64,000 bases of DNA from Arctopsyche grandis (lineage: Eukaryota; Arthropoda; Insecta; Trichoptera; Hydropsychidae). A program made the position numbers and the translations under genes. The notes beneath the pieces were generated by a model that was given only the letters and a program-made list of their open reading frames with translations, searched no databases and was not told where the DNA came from. Below, piece by piece: positions 1-15,300 of the stretch (within the stretch, counting starts at the first letter, position 1; every line of letters begins with the position of its first letter). The DNA lies in the NCBI RefSeq assembly GCF_051622035.1, contig NC_135367.1:29094001-29158000 (forward strand). The letters are read 5' to 3'.

Positions 1-394
1 CTCGCGCCCAGTCAGAGCGAAGAAAGCACCGAATGTGGCCATAACAAACAGGGTTGTTCAACGACAGTATTGATTACCAAGGTTGGCGCCCCGCGGGTGG
101 TACCCTCCCCCCTCTGAGGGGGTATGGGAGGGTTGGAAGGGTGTTCCTAGGGGGTGGCGTGGGCTAACTGTGGATACCCCTACTTTAATTTACGTCTTTT
201 CCTTTGTGGTACACCTTTTTGTAGCCATTTGCTAATTAATACCGTGCGCGACCGCCCAATGAAATTTATTCGCGCCATGTGTGAGTGTTTGTAGGTATGT
301 ATATATGTATATATGTGCCATTGGTTTTCGCTTTCTTTCTCCGCGTGTTTTTTTTTTTACTTGGATTTTGATGGTTGTGCGTTTGGTTTTGCAG

Positions 395-3300
395 ATTGTG
401 TGTATTTCGAGACCTCCTCGACGTCGCCGTACCAAATCCGGCGGATAGAGGAGCTGAACAAGACAGCGTCCGGCAACGTGGAGGCTAAGGTCATGTGCTT
501 CTACCGGCGGAGGGACTTACCCAGTCCCCTTATACAGCTAGCTGATAAGCACCAAAGTGAGTATTCTGTTGTGCTTTGTGTCGATGGGGTGGTTCTGTCG
601 GTTGAACACAAGGGTGTCGATGTTCGCGTGCTGAACTTGGCGGCTGATACTTTTTTCTGTGTAAAATGTTTGTACCATTTTGGATTAGGGCACAATGCGC
701 GCGTGGAGACATGGGGGTGAAATCACACAGGGAAGAATGGCACGTCGTGTGCATGGCTCCCCGCTGTGGGTGATCTCTAACATTTCTTAAATTATGGGAT
801 ACACCGTTATTTATCACTGTCAAGATACACCGTTATTGATAAAAACAAGAATATAATTTTACCGAAAACGCTCCAGGGGGTCATTTTGTCCGTGCTGGGC
901 GTTCCATGAATATGTGCAAGGCACGGCCCATTTTTTTTCGCACGTTTAAAACTATGTAAAAAAAAACCCTGTGTCACGTTCATCGCTGTGTTTTCGCCCT
1001 TAAGGTGCGTCGTGTTTCGACAACTAGATTAGCGGATACAGGCCACAAGCCGTGCACCAGGAATAATGTAGGATATTTCGAATTGTACAAGTATATAATA
1101 TTCGAATTAAGAAAATGGAAATTTACTTAAAACAGGGAAGAGGAATTAGTAAGAAATAGATCAGTCAGTCAATTTTTGATACCCTACTTATATTCTGTCT
1201 TTGTAAAATTTTATGTATATATATTCTATGTTTTGATACGCACCCACATATGCCACAAGGCGTTCAACATTTTGAGCAGGTTTAGTAAGTTCTCAGGAAA
1301 ATAAAATGCATTTTTCCAATTTTTTTTTGTCGTTTGGTATTAAATTTGCTTCAAATTAGGCTATTGAATTGTAGAGCAATTTTCGTAAGTTCAAAACGGG
1401 TGATAAAGCAACAGAAATTGATCTTAAACTGAGAATACTTTTGCTTGCCGTGCAATGTTTTATTTTTTAAATTCTGTCCTGAGAATGAGTAGACAGTCGT
1501 GGGCGTCTTTCTTCACCAGGTTTGATAACGACTAAAGTTACTTGAATCATAATTACGTGCAACAATCCGAGGGCTTGCACAAAAGTTAGACATCAGTAAT
1601 CCAACAATTTTGGATGAATTAAAACAGCTAGGAAGTGAATTTGATACGATATAGTTGTTTAAGGAAAGATTTTTATCTCGAATGGTTTCTCATTTGCCTT
1701 CAGGGAAGGAAAGTACTATAATATGACTGGTGGTTAGTTTGCTTTCTAGTTGCTACCAATATTTTGAATAGGAAATCTGCTCCATTTGAAATGTTTTCTT
1801 CAGGAAGTGAGAACCACTCTGCATCTTACTGCAGTAAAAATGCGTGCAATGATGCATTTGAAAAAATTTCGAGTTCGAATTTTCGCATGATCACAAAACT
1901 TAATTGTTACTACGTACATGGATAAAGTAAAAATTCGGACGAGACGAACCCATGACTATCTATGTATTTGAGGAATATAAGAAGGTCAAAACAAAATTCG
2001 ATAATTAAACATACATACACGTTCACACATACCGGTTATGAGAGCATTTTCAATACAAATTGATCGCAAATTTAGGGAAACTTACACGAGACAAAAATTC
2101 TACTTCTGGTTGTCGGATTTTGTTCAATTTTATTTCTTAAAATCACTTTCATTATTATAAACATTAAATATCAAGAAAATAAAATAATGGAATATTGTTT
2201 ATACAAAAAATACTACTTCCGGTTTACGAATTTTGACCAAAAACTTTTCAGCTATACGTTAGTACATAAAGAAAAGAACTATAAATTTTCAGCTTGGTAC
2301 CATTTCCGGTCAACTTAAAAATTTACGTCGTATCGATAAGAATTTCAGTAACCAATAATAAGTTTCGGTTCGATAGGACTAACGGTGTTCAAAAAATCCC
2401 CAAAATAAACAGACACACGCAGACATTTTTTCTATATCATGAAAACGTGATCAGTGATCGATTATGTGTTCGAATCAGTCAAAATCTCGAGTTCAAATTT
2501 TCGCATTATCACAAAACTTCATATATTGTTACTACGTACATAGATAAAAAAAAAGTAAAAATTTAACATTTTTCAACGAACGACCGTACGAGAACGAATT
2601 TTTGCACCGTTAGATATTTGGTTGCATAATACGTGTATAAATCACACTTCTGAATTTGCGTTATCAAAACTAGTGTATACCGACTGTAAAAGTACCAAAA
2701 AACGTATTAAATAGCATAACGAGAATATGTATGTAATGCAAAGTAAAATTTGCTTGAACACGTGACGCCAAACGTATATACGTACGTGCACGTCCGACCG
2801 TTGAATCACGTGTTGTGCAACTTCCTATACTTTCGATGTTAAATAATATAATGTAAACCTTACTCAAATAGCGATTTTTTTCTTCATATTAAAATTCCAG
2901 CTCGTAAACGTCTACTTGAAAATGAATAATATTACGTCTCGTGTGTTCAGACAATGTGAATATGTGCATAGTTTTGATGGTAGATGTCTACTGTGACAAC
3001 TTTGACCCATTCGATTTATCTTCAGTACAATTCAGCACAGAGACATCGTTTTGGTATGCTTTGGTTTCAAATATTCTATTTTATATAAGTAAAACCTAGA
3101 TCGATCGCCTCCTGTCAAGTTGGCCGATTTTCATCTGACAATAGTTGATCGATTTCGTACAAGATCGGCTACATCAAAAATTCAATCTACCCACCCAAAT
3201 CCACTAAATCCTTATCCCACTTTTCACTCATTCCAGAGAAGTCAGTGGGAAATGATTAGAGATCAAAATCTTTACTAATACATGACAAATATAATTTTTT

Positions 3301-6300
3301 TAAGCGCACACAGCGGTGCACGTGGCACATGGTTTCTTTTAGATACTTTTAAACATGCGAAAAAAATGGGCCGTGCCTTGCATGTTCCATATTCATGGAA
3401 AGCCCAGCACGCCCCGCCCCAAAATGACCCTCTGGGGTGTTTTCGGTAAAATTGTATCCTTGTGATCGATAACGGTGTATCCCATATTTGAAGAAATGTA
3501 TGAGACCACCCACAGCGGGGAGCCATGCACACGATGTTCCGTACATCGCCCTAAGGTTTTTTTTTTAATTTCTTGTTTTGTACTTATCAATGATCACTAT
3601 AATGCTAGTATAGTATATAAGACAGCGTACGTAAGTTTGAATCTCTCTCTATTCATGTCATACCATTGTTGAAAACCATTCTGTATCATTTATCTTGTTC
3701 GCGGCAACTGGAGCATTTTTCAGTAGGGGTGGTATATATATGTATATGCAGTCCATTTATGAATCAGTCATGGTTGAGTGACCGTTTGGATATATGCGTA
3801 CACACAGCGTACAACCTCTATTTAAAAAAAAAATCATCGAATGTTTTTAGTACCTAAGTAGTCAAAATTAATTTTGGTGGGTGGGGGGGGGGGGGGTTTC
3901 TTCTTATTAGAAAGCTCCCGATTAATTGCAACAAATTAAGCATCATTTCGGTATTAAATATATAATCTCGTTGGTCTTTGCGAGGTTTACTTCGACGTCG
4001 TCGCGAGCTCATCTGCTTCTGAAGACCCGGTCTTCGTACGCTCGTCACCGGTGGCTGCGGATAGTTGGTGGCTGGGTGGATTGAAAAGGGGGTGGGGTGT
4101 AGAGTGGTACTTCCTCCCAGTACACCCCCCCCCCCCTTCCCACTGGCTCCTCACCTCCCTTTCCCCCCTTGATGTGCATTATCGATTGCGCGGGGGCGCG
4201 CCGCGCAAACCGCCCGGAAAAACCGCGAGAATGGTCGGGACTCGATGAGGACGCGCTGGAGATCTCCGAATTTTCAGATGGACCACCCCTCCTTCCCCTT
4301 CACCTCCCCCCCATCGCCATACAAAGTTGCTGCACTTTTGGGCATTTCTCCTGTGGGTCGTTAGATTAGATAGTCCATTAAATGTTTGAACTTCGAGCTG
4401 GGTGATATTTTAATTAGTGGTTTTTGCTCGTCGCTCAGAATGATTTTTTATTCGTGTTTTGGCTTTCTCATTCTACTGTACTAAGTTTGACTGGAAATGT
4501 GAATGCCAATAATGTTGTATTTTCATTTCTTTGAAATCACATATTATGTATAGTTGCGTTTTGACTGAAATTTCAGAAATACATTCTTTGTTATTATACC
4601 AGTATGCATTTAGACGCTTTGTTTAGTTTTAAACTCCAAGGGAACAGAAATAGTACATATAATCCCTTTCTACTAATCCATACATGCTAAGGGGAACGGC
4701 AGGAAACTGGAAGATGGCGATTCATCTGTGTAACACGCTCGCGAATTTGTGCCAAAAAATACTCAATTTAATGTTTTTTTTTTGCTTTAAAGAGTTTTAA
4801 TCCTCTGGTCGAATTGGTACATATTTTATACGTATGTGCTTACTAGCGTGTTCCAAGTAAATCGTCGGCTTTGTATATGTAGCTCGCGTGTCCAAATCAG
4901 AATGAAATGCCGTAATAGAATATTTAGTTTTTCATCTCATTTTAATGATTAATTGTGAATTTCTGATAATTGAAAAAGAAAGTCTTTCAATTTGATTTCA
5001 ATACTCATTAGAATAGTGTTTTTATGACATTGGTTTTTATGACATAATCGGTTCAATTTTATGACAAAAAGTTTCGTTCTCATTGGGTGGGTTTAAATGT
5101 ATAGAAATGTTGGGAAAGCTGGTATACGATCACGATACGAGTGGACTAAAAGCTGTGGAGCCTCGTAGTTGTTTGGCCGAGTCGGAGTATTGGATAAATC
5201 GAGCTATTCCGATTTCGCATTTAAATACATTATTTCCGTCTGATTGCGTTTACCTGATTTGACCGTCTTCAAGTCATTTCTGAGGGGCTTCTCAATTTCT
5301 GGGGTCGGGCTCGAAATGGACGGGAGAGCAGCTACCTTTCGTGAAATCTAGAAACGTAGCGCTCCCTCGTGAGAAAACCAATATTTAATAAAAATCGTTC
5401 AGTCTTACATGTCCCTTTGATGATAAAAATGGACTTTATCAAATAAATCAGTAATAACTAATTTGAGAAACCCTGACTCATCACACAAAAATATGTCAAT
5501 TTATTATGAATACATATAATATATGTTATATACATAGGTACAAATTAAAACTTTTGAAGATACTCTTCTTCGAACAGAAGCCCATTAAGCGTGTATTTTA
5601 CACCAGGCTTTCTTAAATATTCAAAAAAAAAAAAATTCGAATGACGCATGATTTTTTAAATTGAATATATAATAGGTTAATAATATTTTATTTCCGATTA
5701 AGAAATACTTAATCGGAAATAAAAAAAAAAAATTATGTATATAGGGGTGCAAATTTTTTCTTATACCTCAGGTGATATAATGTCTAGTACCCTCTCTGAT
5801 ATGTATGCATATAATATATTATAATAGGTACAATAAAAAATCAAAATCGAGCCCTACCGTTCGTGAAATTTTGTGCCCTGGTATGGGGTTAATATGGGTA
5901 AAAGCCAACAAACATCCAGCAGCTGGTGCGTTGAAGGCTGTCTAAGAAAAGTGATACGATTGAGCCTTCGGAAATCGGAATGAGACCTATTCGTCCCACT
6001 GATTACTGTATTTATTAAATGAGTCTGATTGTGGTACAGTATCGGAGTTAGGAGTCTTAAACATGCGTAGGTACTACAAAGATGTGTGTGTGTGTGTGTG
6101 TGTGTTTGTAAACGTGCAAAATTTATATGTGAGCACAACTCGTTTCGTCAAAAATGTCTTCATCATTCCCCATACACATAATATATGTATACCTTTACGC
6201 TTAACGTGGTTTTGTTTTAGCAATAATTTTTGCAAATTGTGCAAGTCGCTCAACCACCAACCACTATTCATGTACATACATATGTTGTACCCGACTTGCT

Positions 6301-9300
6301 GCACGGCTGCGCATTCTTTCCTCCAAGCAAGCAAGCACCTTGGCAAACGTGCGCCCTCGGGTTACGACCTGTACTCTCCCGGTACTCTCGCTTTGGGTTT
6401 TTACGACCCTCTCGCATTGTCGCCCTTCGATGGCCCTCGTTCAGCTCGACGACCGCGGCGAGGTCCGGCCCTTCGGCACCTGGTGCTGTGGCGGCGTGTG
6501 CACGCGCGAAAGAGAATAGTCATATCCTATCGATTTGTTAAGATGTGCCGCCACCCACTCACACCCCACCCCCGACCCACCCACTCATTCCGCCCCGCAC
6601 TGAGATGTGCCGCCGCCACCCCTCGCCAACCCAACGCCAACAAATAGCGGTTCACTCTTCTCATCCCTTGGTTACCCCCACCCACCCACAACCCTGCCGC
6701 CACCCCCCGCCCCCGACTCCTGGCTTGCCCTCGCCGCCAGCCTCCTTTTCATTTATTCGTATACAAAAACACGCGGGGGCGGCGGCGAGGTGCGTAAGGT
6801 CGCACCCCCTCCTTCCTCCTCCCCCGTATTCCTTCTCATCCATGGCTGGTCTCCCCCTTCCTCTCGTTGAGTCCCACCCTCCATCGTGGTTGACGATCCT
6901 CGAATGCTTCTGGTCAAGGGTTTGGTCTTGGAGTCGTGTATGCTCTCGTTGTTTTAATTCAGAACGCTTGGCTGTCCTTAAAATGATAACTCGCAGAATG
7001 CAACAGACAGGGCTGTGGAGTCGTTTGAAAAATACGATTCCGATTTTTTTTTTCTTTCTATTTGCGTAACACTCGTTACCAAACATGTGTGACGATTGGT
7101 TAATTTTGGAATTTCGAGATATCGAAATGTAACATTCGATATTGATTTATTCTCGCCCAAAATTTGCGAAACGTACGTTATTTATACAATGTGCAAATAT
7201 ACTATTGAATGATTATAAGGTTAATATAAAAAAATGTTTAATATCCGTACAATTTCTATGATTCTGATTCCGTCGAAATAATATCCTTCAGGTATAAACA
7301 CTATCTGCTTTAGATCGTCGATTTTTAGAGATTCTATAGTTAATATTATGTATAAAACGTCTATTGAGCATTTAGAAGAATTGTAAATAGGTTTTTGAGC
7401 TATTTTTCCTATTATGCTGTACACTAACATTAAAATAATATAGTAAGTAGATATAAGATGTATTGTAAACATTGGTTCGGTGATTATTACGCAAAAAGCG
7501 ATCTCGCGCACGTCACTACAATCTCGATCAAGGAACACCGGGCACCCAAACTCCATCAAAATGAAATTTCACTATGATTTGCAATATAATTGTACCATGT
7601 ATGTAAAAAGTATTATTACGCTGATTTTTTTTTCTATTGGTGTTTGGAAATCATAGAAAGTAATAAAACGATTTAGAAAGGAATCATCGCATCAACAACA
7701 TAAGTCAGATAGTTCGGATCCAAATCGGGTTTATGTATGGTGGAGATGAAAAAGCTCCCCATCTTCATAGATTGATTTGCATTTTATAGAAATTCAATAG
7801 AAGTAATATTTCTTCTTGAATTTGAATTCTGCAGGTACTCTTTAAACATATTCACTGCCGGATAAGCTGCTGAGGCTGTCGATTATTGTCCTAATTCCAC
7901 TATTTTAACATCTATCGATGGGTCAGAAAGCAAAAAGAGTGTTGCCTTTTTAGACCCAAACGACATGTAATCACACTTCATACAAACATCACATCCGACC
8001 GATCGATAAGTTTTGAACGAATGCGAACAATTTCCAAAATACGTTCACATTCAAGCAACAATGTGATAGCGAAACCTCAGTTTGCGGTTTTCCAAATAAA
8101 ACAAATTTTAAATACGTACACCCATCTAAGGATGATTTTTATCGCATTTTGACATATCCACTTTTGTGTAAATCGCAGTGCACCAAGTGACCACATCGAC
8201 TTCGACAAAACGCTCGCATTTACCTTTTCAAGACACGCCATTTGCAACACACGCCATTTCTTCACTGTATGTAATATTATATTTACTTACACAATCAAAA
8301 ATAGAACCGAATGTCTTAAAATCGCTCCTTTGTCCACGAGCAATATACATGCATACATACGTACAGCGATCGATCGTTCGTTCGCTCATTTGAATCGGTC
8401 ATTGTTTTACTAAACACCACTTTTGAGATGTATTGGTAGTAGTGATGGTAGACGTCTATCTATAGGCACTATCTTTCTATTTCACCGGTCCGTATATATA
8501 TATAAATATATATGTATGTATAACTGTAAAATTTATTGCAATTGTAGAGTTCAACGTAGCAAATGCCACAAACACAATGCGGGGTTAATGACCAAGCGGT
8601 CTCAAAATTTTTTTTCACTCCACACTCTGTATAGTAAAGTACACCTCTGCGAGTATGTATTCGTATTCGTTTTCGCTTTGCCATCGATTCGTAAATAAAT
8701 AACTTAACCGAAACGGGCAAAAACACACGCCCGTTGCGATACGCGTTTTGCTCTCGCAGCTTCCCCGTTTTGCGGTGTGTGTGTGTGTGTGTGTGTATTT
8801 CGAAGGAAAGGTTAATCCTGGTGGCTCTCTCTCTCTCCCCCAGGATGTCTCTCACTCCTCATCCTTACACTCCCCCATCCCCTCCCAGAGGCTCTGGCTA
8901 GTTCTCTCTCTCTGAGTATTTGTTGCCAGCTGGTAATCCGTTCGCCAATTTTAGCGACAGACGTAAACGTAATGTACCTATGAATGTGTGTGTGTGTGTG
9001 TGTAGGGCTGTGTACTACCTACGCGTGTGTGTCCGTAATTTGGATGACCGATCGATATAAATTTACGCGTTCAAGTACCTGCTCTCTGTCGGCTTGGCAG
9101 ACGGTAGTTTTGGCCCTTTGGAATCTAGCTACTTTTTCATTTTCGTCCGAGTGTCTGTCTCTACGTCTGGGATGATAGATTTCTGTTTACTTTTCGGGAA
9201 TAGGGTTTTAAGGTTTCGTCTCTTGTTTTAACGTTTCTTTGTCCGTATATACATCTAGATATGAGTAAGTATTGTGTGTATCCAGATTCGGATTGTATTC

Positions 9301-12300
9301 AGATAAATATATACCAACGTCTGAAATGTTTCTTTTTTGTGTCGTAAATCTCATGGCTAGACTAAGGGCGAAAACACACGGCACGGCACGTGGAACGTCG
9401 ACGAGTTCTCCTAAATTTCTTCAAATATGGGATACACCGTTTTCAATCAAGCAAGGATAAAATTTTACCAAAAACAGTCCAGGCGGTCATTTTGAAGCGG
9501 GGCGTGCTGTGCATTCCATGAATATGTGCAAGGCACATTTTTTTTCGCATGTTAAAAAGTATCTAAAAATAACCACGTGCATCGCTGTGTGTTTTTGCCC
9601 TAAGGCGTTGACTTGGTGCTCTTCAAATAACAATAAACCCCTACATTAGTTAACAAAGAGAAAAAAACATGGCTTTTTGCTCTCTTGCGCGAAAAGCATC
9701 GTCCCAACGCCGATCTTCGCTCGTGGTTAGTTTTTGGCGGTGGATGGATCATTTTCGCATAAAAATTGGTTAAAATATTGTTAATTTCTTAGAAAAACTA
9801 TGCTATTTTACTCTTTTTTTTTTGCAAAAGCATCCGCGACTCGCCGACAGTTACTCATGATTAGAGGTAGGATAGTTACAGTGCTATCCATTGTTCCATT
9901 GTTGGAAATCCTTTGTAAAAAAGGTTCGGCAAACCTTTAACAATGCATTTACAACCTTTGAACAATACGCGGCACCTTCTGGGTCCGGTGACTACTCATG
10001 ATAGACTACTAAATTTGGATTGAAGATGTATGATTTGTCGGTACATTTTTCTCTTGTAAGTTTGCAGATCTCACAATAACCGAATCTTCTGAATTTGTTT
10101 TTGAAGACTGTTTGTTTTGCTTACATAAAAAAATCGCTATAAAATATGTAATAAAAAATATTTTGCTGTCAACAAAATCTTATCTATTGGCATTAAGTCT
10201 GCCTACAAATTGCTAATCTATGAAAAAACACTATGGTCGACAAATTTGTAATGTCTGCCAAAAATTTTCTTACATAAATTTAAGTCGTAGTCCATGTTAT
10301 TAATTAAACGGTTTTAATTTGGGGGGCTTAAAATGTTGAAATAATCTGAATCCTGTACACGAAATTTGAATTAATTTTATACCGGTTGAACAAATTTTTC
10401 GTCTCAAGTGGACCACTCAAAATTTCTAGATATTAAATTTTCATAAATTAAACTGTAAATATTAAATATTTTCATACACATTTTACGCTATGTATTTGAG
10501 CTATTTATTACATGTGTGTACAAACTGATTCTTAGCGATTTTAAACAAAACCACATAGCAGCAAGTCTGTAGTCGAAGTCGTTAAATAATCAACGACTCC
10601 AATTTTGGGCTTAAATCCCATTTATTTCTTTACTTAATAATGTATAATATAATTTAACTACTAACGAAAAGTGACTACCTACATACAATATGTATAGAAG
10701 ACTGAGACACGTTGTTTATATTTGTCTTTTTCTCGTTATTACATAAAATTGAGGAGAGGCCTGATATTTGACAAATTCGTACTCTCTATTAGTTTCATGT
10801 AAGAAATAAAAAAAAAATATTGCATCAGCTCACTATATACAGCAGCAGTCACATAAAACGGAACGCTTAAGCGAAACATGTTTTTGCGTGAAATTTCGGT
10901 AATCTTATATAAAACCAAAACTGAAAGTCATTTAAATGATAGGTTGTATCATAGTGCATTCGTGTAACACCAAACGTGAAAATAAAAGGTGATAAAGATG
11001 AGTTGGGGAGAAATTTAATGGAGGGCAGATTTTACGACCGTGCGTTGACTTCACGGTTAAATGAAATTTGAAATGAAAATAGCACTATACATATACATTT
11101 TTAATTTTATTACAGTCACATATTATTATTTACAACTTATAAAAAAGAAATTAATATTTTGTAGCGGCTCCTTTCGATTTTATAACTTATTTTATTCGGT
11201 TTGGCATAGAATCTACTAAAGTTTTTAAATTTTCGATTGGGAGGTCTTCGTACCATATCTTTTCTATTATTTCTTTCAACGATTTAAGAGTAGAAACATT
11301 GTTCTTCCTTATCCTGTACTTGATACACATCCATAAATTTTCGATTGGATTTAAATCGGGACTATTGCCAGGTCATGGTAGTGTCTTTACACCCATTTCT
11401 TGTAAATAGTCCCGAACTTAAAAAAAAGTAAAAAAAAAAATTCAGTTTTTTGATTGAAATTTTATAATTTATATTCAATGCTATCAAATAAAATGAATAC
11501 TCACCAATTTAGCTCGATGACAAGGGGCAGAGTCATCTTGAAAAATTATATCATCGGAATATGAAAGGTGGTTTTCCATCGATGGGACAAAGCTTTCTTC
11601 TAAAATTTTTTTATATTTTTTTCCATCGATGGCACCTTGTAGAAACTCCAATTGTCCAATGTTATGGTACGAAAAGCATCCCCAGACCATTTGACTTGGA
11701 AGATCCTTAACAGTTTTAAGGGTACAATTTTCATTATACCTTTCGCCAACTTTCCTTCGGACATACGGAAAACCATCAGGACTATAGAGGTTAAACTTTG
11801 ATTCGTCGGAAAGTATCACTCGTTGGCAATCTGATGGACTCCAATTTTCATGTGCTTTCGCCCATTCCAATCGATTGTTTTTCATTCTCTTGGTTAGTAA
11901 TGGGTTTTTTGCAGCTTTCCGACCGTACAGTCCAGCTTCTCTGAGTCGCCTTCTTACTGTTGAGTCGCTGATTTCCATGGAAAATTGTGAAGATGCATCT
12001 GTTCTTAATTCTACAGCAGTTTTGAATCGCTGCTGTAAAGATAATCTGGTTATTACACGGTCTTGCCTCTCCGATGTGCATCTTTTCAGTCCGGTCCCCT
12101 TCTTACGATCAAAACTTCCAGATTATCTTTTTTTTTTCCAGTAATCTCGAAACAGTCGATATAGAACATCCCATTTTCTTGGAAATTGACCGAAAGGAAA
12201 ATCCTGAACTCGCCAATGTCGCGATTTTTACACTCTTCTGCAATGATAACTGAGCTCGTTTTTTCATGTTGACGTGTTAAAATTCGAATTTGATGCTTTC

Positions 12301-15300
12301 TCCTTGAAAACCCACACTAAACTGAACTCAAATCTTAGAAAACAATCATATTTAGAATATTTGGTCGTTAAAAACCCTACACATAAAGGGATAATCCTTT
12401 AATGGCCTCGAAGTCGTAAAATTCACAAGCGTTCCGTTTTATGTGACTGCCGGTGTACATATGTATTAGTACTGCAGAGATATTCGAAAATTAACCCAAT
12501 GAAAAGATTTTTTTTTTAAATCGAATCCGAGTAGTAGACAGGCCTGATAACACCTAGCATCGGTCACACTCGGTTTATTGGCAAAAAAAAAATGCTCTTT
12601 AATTTTTACAATTCTCAATTAATTTATGCACGTTTTAACACATTACATGTATGCATATACCAAACGGTGGTAACCGACGCGGGAACACATACACATCCCC
12701 TCATACAACTACGTACTACAATATATGTATAGATGTATGATATAATTGTTCCTACGTACAAAGCGGAATTCGTCGCGTTATCTTTACAACCTCTTTATTT
12801 ATATGTTTGTATGTAATAATATAATATAATGCTGCTGGTCCTGGAGTCTGGGCTCATTGTTTCCTGTAAGCGGGGAACGAGCTTTGTGAAATGGGGGAAT
12901 TAAGTTTTTATTGTTTGTCTCCGACGTGTCCTCTCTATCGAGTGTTGTTTGTATTTACGGAATATCCTATCGAATCGTTAATAATCAATATGAACGGTTA
13001 GTTCGTCGTATTTGCCAAATTGGACTTGCTCGACAGTGTAAAAACGCCGATTCGTGATTTTTTCATGGTAAAATTTACTGTTGCACTCAAAAAATTACTA
13101 CGAGATAGAATATTTAAAATCTTAAAATATTTATATGCGTACGTATTTCAATATCATATTAATGATCAGTGATTCTGGATTTTGTCTAGACGCCTTTTTA
13201 TTATTCGATTTTATTCGTGGTTTTTGTGTTCAAATATTTCGTAAAATCTAATTTAAAATCGATTTTTTTTTCGTAAAAATAATGTATGCATGTTATGTGT
13301 AGAGTATTGGAGTTAGTGATTTTTATTCAAGATCGAGCTTTGGTAAATCGTCGCTAAATCCTGGTTAGGATTGAATGTAGAGTCGCTTAGTCGTCTAACT
13401 CTGAATTCGACTCCAAATCCAATTACGACCCCCGACTTCGCCTTCGACTTCTATTCCAAACTTTGCGCCCACTTTGTATAGTAGTTCTGATGTTTATGAC
13501 GACTCCAATAAAAACAATAGTTCCGACTTTTAAATAAGCATTTTTTTTCCAATGTTGACATAGAGCCACTTTGTTGGCGATGATGTCGCATTATTAGACA
13601 AGATCATCACCAGAGAGTTGCAGACAAATTTCTTTTGCCCACAAAAAATGGTTCACTATTGTCAATTACTATGGTCCTACAAAGCAAGATAGCAAAAAAA
13701 AGGTTGACAATAATGAACCATTTTTTGTGGGCAAAAGAAAATTGTCCGCTGATCTCTGATTATGATCAATAAGTTAATATGTTAACTCAAAGCTGCGATT
13801 CATTTTTTTTAAATGCATACTCGATTTCGTTTTTTTATCGTATTTGAACTGTTTTTGAAATTTTTAATCTCCTTTAGTAATTTAATTTCAATCTCCAATA
13901 GTTTTCCTGTGCCTTCAGGAATGAAAAGAATTGACAATGATTTTGATATACAGAATATACCATACGACAGCAATTCCCAACCAGGGGTAGTATAGCTCGG
14001 TTTGGTGATTATTGGTCATAAAACGCTCGCCCAAAAGTCACTAAAATCTCTATAACGGAACATCTGACAGCCGAAAAGTCTAACTATATCATACTAAATA
14101 ATATCATACTAACGAGAAATCTATTGCCAAACATTCCGTATTTGCGATTTTCATGGCAAAAATTGTCTTGGGCGATCGCAATGTGACTTACCACTGAGAA
14201 GTCCCGAGTTCCAGGGAGTCCGGGCTTGACCTCGATTGAAAAGAGTTTATTCAGAGTAATTCTGCAGTGCTGTTGATCAGACTTGGATATTTGTGACTCC
14301 AAGTCAATCGTTTTCTATCGAGAGTTTTTTCAATTTAACTGATTTCATTGTTGAAACGGTTCGTCACTAAATTGACAAACCAACCAAAATTTATAAATGT
14401 TTAAAACCACACGTGTCTCTTTGGGGAAACCTTTTAATAGCAAAATAATGATGTCGGGAAAAAAAATATTATTATGGTCGTCTCTTTTACCCGACTTCCT
14501 GTATCTATTTTTGTTGTAGAATGTAATAAATGAAAACAACAAGTTTTACTTTTGTAAATTTCTGTCAAATTTGAGAACCACCCCGTTCGACTTTGATCAT
14601 AAATCATAAGTGCAACATCTAATCTGAACGATTTCTCACAATGCAGTACAAACAATCCGCTAACGGTTCAAAAATCATTCTTATAACCACACATGTGTAC
14701 GAACATTGTACATTTGAAGGATCTCGCCTCGGCCCCCCTCACGATTATAATACATAGTTGTCTAATTATGCCCGCCACGCTTCCAATAACACGAGTTTAG
14801 GTACACACACACGTACAAACACGTGTGTTTGTGTGTGCGGACAGCTTTTGGACAATGGCCGCGTTTCAACCACCTCCAATACCCGTTTTCTCATGGCGTT
14901 TTAATTACCCGTCATCCGCTATCCTATCGCTTTGTATGTGTCTATTAACAAATACTCTTTGTATCTAATTTTTTTTTTTTTTTTTTTTTTTTCAGTGGCA
15001 CAATCCGAGGACTCGCCAATCGCCATGAAGTTGAAGAAGATGTGGCTGAAGACTCCCGTCGGTGAAGAGCAGGCCGCTCAAGCAGTTCTGGACCCCGCCA
15101 TCGGTGAGCCGTCTTAATGATTCGTTCTGTTCATGAGTACCCCTTTAGTTTCCGGTGCCATTTTACGGGTTTGAATCTGTCTTCGGAATGGATTCCGGTC
15201 TAGTGTTTTCCGTTCTTGTCACCTACGGTAGAATTTCTCGAACCTTTTTTTCTACTGTAGTGTTTCGCCTCGAGACAAACATCTTGCACTTATGCAACGT

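Larger units (their letters stand above)
557..14995 (+). other. Large intron of MTA1-like filled with repeats
   Basis: This 14.4-kb intron separates the two BAH-encoding exons. It has donor gtgagt at 557 and a 3' polypyrimidine tract of about 24 T before cag at 14993-14995. I see no host gene in it. Stretches not listed separately (1004-1850, 3555-7240, 7600-9360, 9601-9860, 9993-10839, 12456-13595, 14391-14970) are AT-rich with short TG and TA microsatellites (near 6083-6104, 8776-8798, 8984-9003) and two C/G-rich tracts at about 4055-4160 and 6545-6850. Short open frames in them have no recognisable domain. Confidence 0.8.

Noticed and set aside
3300..3590. Three overlapping - strand frames considered as a small gene
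   Set aside because: They coincide exactly with the TAA-flanked MITE, whose other copies do not preserve any of these frames.
6063..7086. Long overlapping open frames on both strands (up to 194 codons)
   Set aside because: They lie in a C-rich, repeat-like tract. The translations are Pro/His/Arg-rich low complexity with no domain, splice context or homology that I can see.
7221..7559. A 112-codon - strand frame
   Set aside because: It is antisense to the 3' UTR of a LINE fragment.
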